DNA of 10,802 bases from assembly GCA_030597505.1 (NCBI GenBank), contig JAUVRS010000060.1, forward strand, positions 1 to 10,802, read 5' to 3'. Under the pieces are notes generated by a model. It saw nothing but the letters and a program-made list of their open reading frames with translations. It was not told the origin of the DNA and did not search any database. Below are positions 5,397 through 10,802 of this stretch, piece by piece (the first letter of the stretch is position 1; every line of letters starts with the position of its first letter). This DNA comes from Desulfobacteraceae bacterium. GTDB taxonomy: Bacteria; Desulfobacterota; DSM-4660; Desulfatiglandales; Desulfatiglandaceae. A program made the translations under genes and the position numbers.

Positions 5397-7298
5397 ATGC
5401 TGAATACGATTCTTTTTGTCCTGATTCTTGGTCCGTTTATTGCCGGAGCCCTTTGTTTTATTATAAGGTCCGGGCATGTCCGTTCCTTCATAGTCCTTGC
5501 CATGGGCTGTCTGATAGCCACAGCCTCCATTATTCTTTTTATAAAAGGTCCCTTTTCTCACACACCTCCGCCACTGTTGGGCATCCCGACCCATTTTCTG
5601 GTCTTGTGGGGAGACGACCTTCTTCTTTTTGTCATGTTATATTTCGCGTTTAAACACGGACACCTCTTCACCAAAATCCTCATCATTTTTCAGATTGTAT
5701 GCCTTGATTATTTTGAGCTTTTCATGGTCGATCACACCGAGAACTTTCCCTTGTTTTTTGCCGACAACCTCTCTCTCATCATGGTGCTCATAATATCCAT
5801 TGTGGGTTCGCTGATTTGTGTATTCGCAATACCGTACATGAATAAACACGAGGAACATCAGGGGCTAAAAAAATCCAGACAACCAAAGTTTTTCGCCTTT
5901 CTTGTGGTGATAATTGGGGCCATGAACGGTCTTGTCCTATCCAACAATATTATTTTTATGTACATGTTTTTCGAGATAACCACTCTGGGCTCCTTTATGC
6001 TGATCAGTCACGACCAAAACGAGACCGCCATCAATAATGCGGTTCGGGCCCTTTGGATGAATTGTGTTGCCGGGGCCGCCTTCATAATAGCCATGATCTG
6101 GGCCTATGTAATACAGGGCACCGTTGATGCCCAAAAACTAATTCAGGCAGGCCACATGGGCGGCATCATGTTGACCCCGCTGGCGTTGCTGTGTTTTGCC
6201 GCCATGGTCAAGGCCGCCCAGATCCCATTTCAGAGTTGGCTTTTGGGCGCCATGGTTGCCCCCACCCCCACATCGGCCCTGCTGCATTCAAGCACCATGG
6301 TCAAGGCGGGGGTATATATTGCGCTCCGGTTTGCGCCCGGTTACGCCGGCACATTTCTGAGCCAATCCCTGGCCGTAAGTGGTGCTTTTGCCTTCCTGGC
6401 AACTTCAGCCATGGCAATAAGAGAAAGCAACGGCAAAAAAGTACTGGCATACTCCACCATCGGAAACCTGGGTCTCATCTTTGCCTGTGCCGGGATAAAC
6501 ACCCCCGAAGCCATTACTGCGGGTATTCTGCTGATTATATTTCATGCTTTTTCAAAGGCCCTGCTTTTTCTTTGCGTTGGAGACATTGAACAGCATATTG
6601 GGAGCCGCGATATTGAGGTCATGCGGGGACTTTACGCCAGGATGCCCCGAACAACACTTATCGCCGTTCTCGGCATCGTCACCATGATGCTCCCCCCGTT
6701 TGGTGTGCTTTTGAGCAAATGGATGGCGATTGAAGCTGCATCCAAACATCTCTTTGTGATACTCCCGCTGGCCGTGGGGAGCGCCATGATGGTCGTGTAC
6801 TGGGCCAGGTGGGCCGGGATCTTGCTTAGTGCACCTCACGGGTTAAAGGTGGAACCTGAAAAACAGGGTCTGTTGACACGCTTCCCCCTTCTGGTTCTCG
6901 TATGGGGGGCAGTGGTTCTGAGCCTGTGCGCACCCCTGGTCTACTCAAAACTGGTCGTTCCTATCCTCTCTGCCCCGTCTTTTTCCATTCGGGCCGGGAT
7001 TTTCGAAAATCCCACAGGAACATTTCTGTTCTATCCGGTTATGCTGATCCTTGCCCTCGGATTTATTTACGCTGTATACGCCGCCAAAAAGGCACGAAAG
7101 GCACGTCTTTCAGGCCCTTACCTGTGTGGTGCACAAACAACGGATCCAGAGTCATTTGAGGGCCCCATGAAAAAACCGGTGGCTGTTTTGTCCGGGGCCA
7201 TCTATTTTGAATCCATCTTTGGCAATCAAAAGTTGACGGTGTGGGTTAACATTTTCGGAGGGATGCTTCTGGCACTCCTGGTAGGAGGGTCGCTGTGA
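5397..7298 (+). CDS. echA: Ech hydrogenase subunit A, NuoL/Mrp-antiporter-like membrane protein
   Basis: The large ion-translocating membrane subunit of an Ech-type (group 4) [NiFe] hydrogenase, related to NuoL and MrpA/D. It is 633 residues, very hydrophobic, with some 14 or more membrane helices. The antiporter core spans about 185-450. It holds FFEITTLGSF (Glu193), MVKAAQIPFQSWLLGAM (Lys272), APTPTSALLHSSTMVKAGVY (His297, Lys303), HAFSKALLF (Lys387) and LLSKW (Lys441), the charged residues along the proton path in this family. The frame extends 38 codons upstream to TTG 5283, but that part overlaps the promoter and is not membrane-like. MLNTILFVLILGPF from ATG 5397 is a natural first helix. 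The ribosome-binding site is poor (GGGTT only), so the start is likely but not certain. Its stop overlaps echB. Confidence 0.92.
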   Translation: MLNTILFVLILGPFIAGALCFIIRSGHVRSFIVLAMGCLIATASIILFIKGPFSHTPPPLLGIPTHFLVLWGDDLLLFVMLYFAFKHGHLFTKILIIFQIVCLDYFELFMVDHTENFPLFFADNLSLIMVLIISIVGSLICVFAIPYMNKHEEHQGLKKSRQPKFFAFLVVIIGAMNGLVLSNNIIFMYMFFEITTLGSFMLISHDQNETAINNAVRALWMNCVAGAAFIIAMIWAYVIQGTVDAQKLIQAGHMGGIMLTPLALLCFAAMVKAAQIPFQSWLLGAMVAPTPTSALLHSSTMVKAGVYIALRFAPGYAGTFLSQSLAVSGAFAFLATSAMAIRESNGKKVLAYSTIGNLGLIFACAGINTPEAITAGILLIIFHAFSKALLFLCVGDIEQHIGSRDIEVMRGLYARMPRTTLIAVLGIVTMMLPPFGVLLSKWMAIEAASKHLFVILPLAVGSAMMVVYWARWAGILLSAPHGLKVEPEKQGLLTRFPLLVLVWGAVVLSLCAPLVYSKLVVPILSAPSFSIRAGIFENPTGTFLFYPVMLILALGFIYAVYAAKKARKARLSGPYLCGAQTTDPESFEGPMKKPVAVLSGAIYFESIFGNQKLTVWVNIFGGMLLALLVGGSL

Positions 7299-8146
7299 TC
7301 AAGGGTATAATCATGGTCTTTATCGGAGTTTTTGTAGCCCCCCTGTTGGGTGGTTTGATTGCCGGTGTGGACAGACGATTGACCGCTTGGTTCCAGTCAC
7401 GATATGGACCGCCTGTGTGGCAGCCATTTTTTGATGTGATAAAGCTTTTTGGAAAGGAGCGAATGGTTGTCAATCGCTGGCTGGTGTTTTGCGCCCATGT
7501 CTATATCACAGCGGCCATGCTTTCCGTCGTCCTTTTTTTCCTCCAGTCCGACCTGCTTTTGATCCTTTTTGTTCAGGCGGTCGGGGCGATTTTTCTGGTC
7601 ATCGGCGCCTTATCAACCACATCCCCTTACAGCCAGTTGGGAGCAAATCGCGAGCTTATCCAGATTCTGACCTACGAACCTTTGATTATCCTGGCATTTG
7701 TGGGTATCTATCTTGTGACAGGCAGCTTCAGGATCTCTGAAATCCTGGTCCAAACAAAACCTCTCCTTGTGAGTCTCCCTCTCCTCTATATAGCCCTGTG
7801 CTACGCCTTGACCATAAAACTCCGAAAGTCGCCGTTTGACTTTTCCACCTCCCATCATGCCCACCAGGAACTGGTGAAGGGGTTTTTGACCGAATATTCC
7901 GGGCCCTATCTTGCCCTGGTGGAAATAGGCCATTGGTATGAAGTGGTTCTGATCCTGGGACTGTGTTCGCTTTTCTGGGCCACCAGTTGGATTGGGATAA
8001 TAGCCCTCGTGGGGGTTACCTATTTCTGCGAAATTCTCATTGATAATGTTACGGCGCGTTTGACTTGGCGGTGGATGCTCGGCTATGTCTGGCCCATGGG
8101 ACTGGCCATGGGCTTTGTAAATCTCATCTGGCTACACGGGCGATAA
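7295..8146 (+). CDS. echB: Ech hydrogenase subunit B, NuoH-like membrane protein
   Basis: The NuoH/HycD-type membrane subunit that anchors the catalytic arm and links it to the ion channel. It is 283 residues, with about eight hydrophobic segments. Conserved loops are seen at RLTAWFQSRYGPPVWQPFFDVIKLF (about 28-52), QLGANRELIQILTYEP (about 114-129) and KSPFDFSTSHHAHQELVKGFLTEYSGPYLALVEIGHWYE (about 178-216). The last is the family's charged cytoplasmic loop, facing the hydrogenase module. GTG 7295 overlaps the echA stop as GTGA, with GGAGGG five bases upstream, implying translational coupling. Length and motifs are normal and nothing looks broken. Confidence 0.95.
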   Translation: MIKGIIMVFIGVFVAPLLGGLIAGVDRRLTAWFQSRYGPPVWQPFFDVIKLFGKERMVVNRWLVFCAHVYITAAMLSVVLFFLQSDLLLILFVQAVGAIFLVIGALSTTSPYSQLGANRELIQILTYEPLIILAFVGIYLVTGSFRISEILVQTKPLLVSLPLLYIALCYALTIKLRKSPFDFSTSHHAHQELVKGFLTEYSGPYLALVEIGHWYEVVLILGLCSLFWATSWIGIIALVGVTYFCEILIDNVTARLTWRWMLGYVWPMGLAMGFVNLIWLHGR

Positions 8147-8155
8147 GAGGCGGCT

Positions 8156-8599
8156 GTGGACATCCTAAAAAAACTTACCAGAAAATCCCGGATCAAATCT
8201 CCATGGTTGCTCCACTTTGACTGCGGCAGCTGTAACGGCTGTGACATCGAGGTCCTTGCCTGTCTGACCCCTGTTTACGACATTGAACGCTTTGGGATTA
8301 TCAATGTAGGGAATCCAAAACACGCCGATCTTCTACTGGTGACCGGTACAGTAAATCACCGCAACAAGAAGGTACTTGTCAATTTGGCCGAGCAGATGCC
8401 GGAACCAAAGATTGTGGTAGCCCTTGGGTCCTGTGGGCTATCCGGTGGTGTTTTCCGGGAGGCCTATAATGTAATAGGGGGCGTGGATAAGATCATTCCT
8501 GTTGATGTCTACGTCCCGGGATGCCCCCCCAAACCAGAGGCCATCATCGACGGTGTGGTCACGGGCCTTGAAAAGTTCTCCAAGAAAAAGGACGGCTGA
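8156..8599 (+). CDS. echC: Ech hydrogenase subunit C, NuoB-like [4Fe-4S] small subunit
   Basis: The [NiFe]-hydrogenase small subunit of the NuoB/HycG family, passing electrons between the ferredoxin-like subunit and the NiFe site through one [4Fe-4S] cluster. It is 147 residues, as usual for the short group 4 type. Cluster ligands are in FDCGSCNGCDIE (Cys26 and Cys29; Cys23 is an additional one), ALGSCGLSGGV (Cys93) and VYVPGCPPKPEAI (Cys123). It has no twin-arginine signal, fitting a cytoplasm-facing enzyme. The GTG start follows GAGG by five bases and lies nine bases after the echB stop. Confidence 0.95.
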   Translation: MDILKKLTRKSRIKSPWLLHFDCGSCNGCDIEVLACLTPVYDIERFGIINVGNPKHADLLLVTGTVNHRNKKVLVNLAEQMPEPKIVVALGSCGLSGGVFREAYNVIGGVDKIIPVDVYVPGCPPKPEAIIDGVVTGLEKFSKKKDG

Positions 8600-8601
8600 T
8601 C

Positions 8602-8979
8602 ATGAAAGAAGTAATTTCCACAACCAAAGGTACCGTTGTAAGTAAGACCGTGGATATGAAAAAAGACGGGTATCGATTTGTTACCATGTCCTGCGTGGAA
8701 CTGGATGCAGACACCGTAGACATCCTTTACCATTTTGACAGGGACCTGCATCTCAAACACCTGCGGCTTACAATACAAAAAAAAGAGGCGGTCCCGAGCG
8801 TTTCATTGGTCTACTTTGCGGCGTTTCTTGTGGAAAACGAGATCCAGGACCAGTTTGGCATCCGTTTTGACGGTCTTGTCCTCGACTATGAGCGCACACT
8901 GTATCTTGAAAAGGAAGCCCCGGACGCGCCATATTGCAGGATCAGTGTTTCCAGGGATGTAAAGAGCGGGGAGGATTAA
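8602..8979 (+). CDS. echD: Ech hydrogenase subunit D, NuoC-like
   Basis: A small structural subunit of the hydrogenase cytoplasmic arm, corresponding to NuoC and the N-terminal part of HycE. It is 125 residues, the short form normal for EchD. The diagnostic segment is AAFLVENEIQDQFGIRFDGL at about residues 73-92 (family pattern ENEIxDxFGI), followed by RTLYL. It has no cofactor ligands. ATG 8602 lies two bases after the echC stop, with AAGGA at 8588-8592. Called largely from the C-terminal motif and operon position. Confidence 0.88.
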   Translation: MKEVISTTKGTVVSKTVDMKKDGYRFVTMSCVELDADTVDILYHFDRDLHLKHLRLTIQKKEAVPSVSLVYFAAFLVENEIQDQFGIRFDGLVLDYERTLYLEKEAPDAPYCRISVSRDVKSGED

Positions 8980-8987
8980 ACAGACCC

Positions 8988-10064
8988 ATGGCGCGTACGA
9001 TCATACCGTTTGGACCACAACACCAGGTCTTTCCTGAACCGATTCATTTAAAACTCGTCCTTGAGGATGAAATCGTTAAGGAAGTCGTTCCCGCGCTGGG
9101 GTACGTCCACCGCGGGCTTGAGATGCTCGCAGATGTTCGGGATTTCCACCAGATGATCCAAATCTGCGAACGTGTTTGCGGAATCTGCTCCACCATACAC
9201 GCCCAGTGCTACTGTCAGGGGATAGAGGAACTGATGGGGATTGAGATCCCCGACAGGGCCAGATTTCTGAGAGTCATTTGGGCGGAGATACACCGTGTCC
9301 AGAGCCATCTTCTCTGGCTTGGGCTTTTTGCCGACGCCTTTGGGTTTGAAAGCCTGTTTATGCAGTGTTGGAAGATTCGGGAAAAAATCATGGACATCAA
9401 TGAGGCCACCGGTGGAAACAGGGTGAACCCCTCTATAAACATCATCGGCGGTGTAAAACGAGACATGAACCCGGACATGGCACAATGGGTACTCACCCAG
9501 CTGGATTTGGTGGAAAAGGAGGTGAATCATCTCGAAAAAGTCCTGCTTAACGACTATACAGTAAAGAAACGGACCGTGGGCAAAGGGGTGTTGACAAGAG
9601 AAAAGGCCATGGAGTTGGGGGCAGTAGGCCCCACTTTGCGGGGCAGCGGTGTAGAGCAGGACATACGCCAGATCGGGTATGCCGCTTATGGCGAACTCGC
9701 CCATAGGCCTGTGGTGGGTATTGACGGGGATGCATATTCCCGAAACAGGGTCAGATTTTTGGAGACACTTCAGGCCATAGCGCTTGTGAGAGAGGCTGTA
9801 TCCAAACTGCCTGCTGGCGACATCAGTGTCAAGGTCAAAGGCAAACCCGAAGGAGAAGTGGTCACCAGGGTTGAACAGCCACGAGGGGAATTGATGTATT
9901 ATATAAAAGGAAACGGCGGAAAGAACCTGGACAGGCTGCGGATCAGAACACCCACCTTTGCCAACATCCCACCGCTGTTGAGCATGCTCCCGGGGATAGA
10001 GTTGGCGGACGTCCCGGTGATTGTCCTGTCCATTGACCCGTGTATCAGCTGCACAGAGAGATAA
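8988..10064 (+). CDS. echE: Ech hydrogenase subunit E, [NiFe] catalytic large subunit
   Basis: The catalytic large subunit (NuoD/HycE-type), with the NiFe site for reversible H2 formation. It is 358 residues. The NiFe-binding pairs are ERVCGIC (Cys64, Cys67) and SIDPCISC (Cys352, Cys355). LRGSGVEQDIRQ (about 217-228) is a further conserved segment. All four cysteines are present, so it is a hydrogenase and not a complex I NuoD. The chain ends in TER three residues after Cys355, so the C-terminal peptide normally removed by a maturation endopeptidase is missing, as known for CooH and EchE types. The frame is open from 8934, but MARTIIPFGPQHQVFPEPIH from ATG 8988 is the natural N-terminus. GGGGAGGA ends 12 bases before it, a long but usable spacing. 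It starts nine bases after echD. Confidence 0.96.
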   Translation: MARTIIPFGPQHQVFPEPIHLKLVLEDEIVKEVVPALGYVHRGLEMLADVRDFHQMIQICERVCGICSTIHAQCYCQGIEELMGIEIPDRARFLRVIWAEIHRVQSHLLWLGLFADAFGFESLFMQCWKIREKIMDINEATGGNRVNPSINIIGGVKRDMNPDMAQWVLTQLDLVEKEVNHLEKVLLNDYTVKKRTVGKGVLTREKAMELGAVGPTLRGSGVEQDIRQIGYAAYGELAHRPVVGIDGDAYSRNRVRFLETLQAIALVREAVSKLPAGDISVKVKGKPEGEVVTRVEQPRGELMYYIKGNGGKNLDRLRIRTPTFANIPPLLSMLPGIELADVPVIVLSIDPCISCTER

Positions 10065-10076
10065 CAGAGGTGCATT

Positions 10077-10448
10077 GTGTTTGATATGACCCCAAACATT
10101 TTACGGAATTTTTTCCACAAAAGCTCAACCAGGCTTTACCCCAAGGAGACCAGACAAGCCTTTGGAAATGCGCGGGGGGAACTTTATAACGAGATCGAAG
10201 CGTGCATTTTCTGCAGGACCTGTGCCCGAAAATGCCCATCCCAATGCATCACCGTTGACACCAAAGAGGCCACCTGGCAGTGTGATCCCTTTGTTTGCGT
10301 ATACTGCGGTGTGTGTGTTGAAAACTGCCCCAAAAAATGTTTGCATCAAAAAAACGATTACAGAAAACCCGTGACAGACAAGGAAATTATATTTATGAAA
10401 GGGGAGACAAAAAAAAAGAAGTGCGAAGGCGACCCTCAGGAGACCTGA
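10077..10448 (+). CDS. echF: Ech hydrogenase subunit F, 2x[4Fe-4S] ferredoxin-like
   Basis: Polyferredoxin-type subunit (NuoI/HycF-like), the likely entry or exit point for electrons from soluble ferredoxin. It is 123 residues. Two classical motifs are seen: CIFCRTCARKCP (Cys43, 46, 49, 53) and CVYCGVCVENCP (Cys74, 77, 80, 84). Extra cysteines are at 57, 69 and 88. The GTG start is preceded by AGAGG (10066-10070) with six bases between and follows echE by 12 bases. The C-terminal tail is Lys-rich (KGETKKKKCEGD). It is encoded over a run of nine A with an in-frame A_AAA_AAG heptamer (10412-10418). A -1 slip there would replace the last nine residues with the downstream frame, giving a protein of about 196 residues. 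Confidence 0.93.
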   Translation: MFDMTPNILRNFFHKSSTRLYPKETRQAFGNARGELYNEIEACIFCRTCARKCPSQCITVDTKEATWQCDPFVCVYCGVCVENCPKKCLHQKNDYRKPVTDKEIIFMKGETKKKKCEGDPQET

Positions 10449-10666
10449 GAACCCAGCTGGTGGCTTCCGTCCGGGATGACGTCAAAAACCTTCCTGAAAC
10501 CGACCTGGCCCATCTTGCCGGTGATATTCGACGGTCATACAGATTGGTAGGCCATCATTGGCTGGACTATATGAAACACTTGAAGGATAATTATCCCTAT
10601 CTCTTTTCGCTTGCAATCAGGATGAACCCTTTTGATCCGGAGGCTTCACCAATAGTAAGCCAATAG
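10421..10666 (+). CDS. Small protein or frameshifted echF extension, function unknown
   Basis: An open frame, -1 relative to echF, encoding about 81 residues from GTG 10421. Its later part looks like real protein: AGDIRRSYRLVGHHWLDYMKHLKDNYPYLFSLAIRMNPFDP, rich in aromatics. I do not recognise a named family. The start is unclear. GTG 10421 has GGGGAG 14 bases upstream, which is too far. ATG 10337 lies deep inside echF. CTG 10445 overlaps the echF stop as CTGA, with AGGAGA almost touching it. The frame could therefore be entered by a -1 slip in echF, be an ordinary coupled gene with an unusual start, or be the end of an echF broken by an A-run indel. The coordinates give the minimal likely extent. 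Confidence 0.5.
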   Translation: MRRRPSGDLRTQLVASVRDDVKNLPETDLAHLAGDIRRSYRLVGHHWLDYMKHLKDNYPYLFSLAIRMNPFDPEASPIVSQ

Positions 10667-10670
10667 TAAG
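10649..10670 (+). repeat. Perfect 11-bp tandem duplication across a stop codon
   Basis: CCAATAGTAAG occurs twice with no gap (10649-10659 and 10660-10670). The TAG stop of the small frame after echF lies in the second copy. The duplication therefore slightly alters that protein's C-terminus. It is probably a replication-slippage product. Confidence 0.85.
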
Positions 10671-10726
10671 ATAGCCCCTCAATCGCTGCATCTCTTCAAA
10701 TGCCCACATTTTTTGAAAGGGGCACT

Positions 10727-10762
10727 ATGGCGTTTATGGGGAAAGGAGAGAGACCATCATGA
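10727..10762 (+). other. Possible 11-codon leader ORF coupled to the last gene
   Basis: ATG 10727, preceded by AAAGGGG (10716-10722), opens a frame encoding MAFMGKGERPS. Its TGA (10760-10762) overlaps the next gene's ATG (10759) as ATGA. This could couple translation, or the ATG may be chance. Upstream, GCCCCT (10674-10679) and AGGGGC (10718-10723) could pair and hide this ribosome-binding site. Confidence 0.25.
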
Positions 10763-10802
10763 TAGATATCTCAAACATCGATTATTCAGCATTTGACCAG
10801 AC
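10759..10802 (+). CDS. Start of a further gene, cut by the window edge
   Basis: ATG 10759 follows AAAGGAGAG (10742-10750) with good spacing and opens a frame through the window end: MIDISNIDYSAFDQ. Only 14 codons are visible. From memory, an N-terminal 'DYSxxDxPE' occurs in a group of alpha/beta hydrolases, but this is too short to assign. It lies 92 bases after the preceding frame, on the same strand, and may belong to the ech transcript. Confidence 0.6.
   Translation, partial: MIDISNIDYSAFDQ

Noticed and set aside
9048..9704. Long minus-strand frame of 218 codons opposite echE
   Set aside because: It lies entirely antisense to a clear large-subunit gene, has no family motifs, and is explained by codon bias of echE.
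1..10802. CRISPR array or rRNA/tRNA genes
   Set aside because: No regularly spaced direct repeats and no conserved RNA-gene segments were seen on either strand.

Overview
The window looks like a bacterial chromosome segment from an anaerobe, most likely a sulfate-reducing or syntrophic Desulfobacterota (deltaproteobacterial) lineage. This is an inference from a complete ferredoxin-linked Ech-type [NiFe] hydrogenase operon, a TIGR04282/TIGR04283 glycosyltransferase fusion and general gene style. No rRNA or other taxonomic marker is present.

Layout. 1-126 (minus) is an open stretch resembling the C-terminal end of a response-regulator receiver domain. It is cut off by the window edge and butts against a 39-bp palindromic element (131-169) flanked by AAAT direct repeats. 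174-440 is non-coding apart from a small inverted repeat. 483-887 (plus) is a PaaI-like hotdog thioesterase. 1056-3855 (minus) is a two-gene operon: a fused DUF2064/glycosyltransferase protein and pyruvate kinase (pyk), overlapping by 11 bases and read from a near-consensus sigma70 promoter at 3924-3896. 4171-4773 (plus) is a protein with two PRC-barrel-like domains. 4774-5396 is a long non-coding region with several dyads, a Shine-Dalgarno-like block with no usual start codon, a very strong intrinsic terminator (5181-5213) and a sigma70 promoter (5283-5311).

From 5397 to 10448 runs echABCDEF, six tightly spaced or overlapping genes in the same order as the classical Ech operons. EchA (NuoL/antiporter-like) and EchB (NuoH-like) form the membrane ion-translocating arm. 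EchC (NuoB-like small subunit), EchD (NuoC-like), EchE (NuoD-like large subunit with the NiFe cysteines) and EchF (2x[4Fe-4S] ferredoxin-like) form the cytoplasmic arm. Together they should couple ferredoxin oxidation and H2 evolution, or the reverse, to a transmembrane ion gradient. After echF comes a small reading frame in the -1 frame (to 10666) without a good start of its own, and then the first 14 codons of another gene at 10759.

Points most worth a second look: the A9 run at the end of echF, which contains an in-frame A_AAA_AAG slippery heptamer leading into the start-less downstream frame; the EchE C-terminus that stops three residues after the last NiFe cysteine; the structured leader/terminator region before echA; and the palindromic mini-element at 131-169. 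In several genes the longest reading frame would begin inside promoter elements, so I moved those starts downstream.
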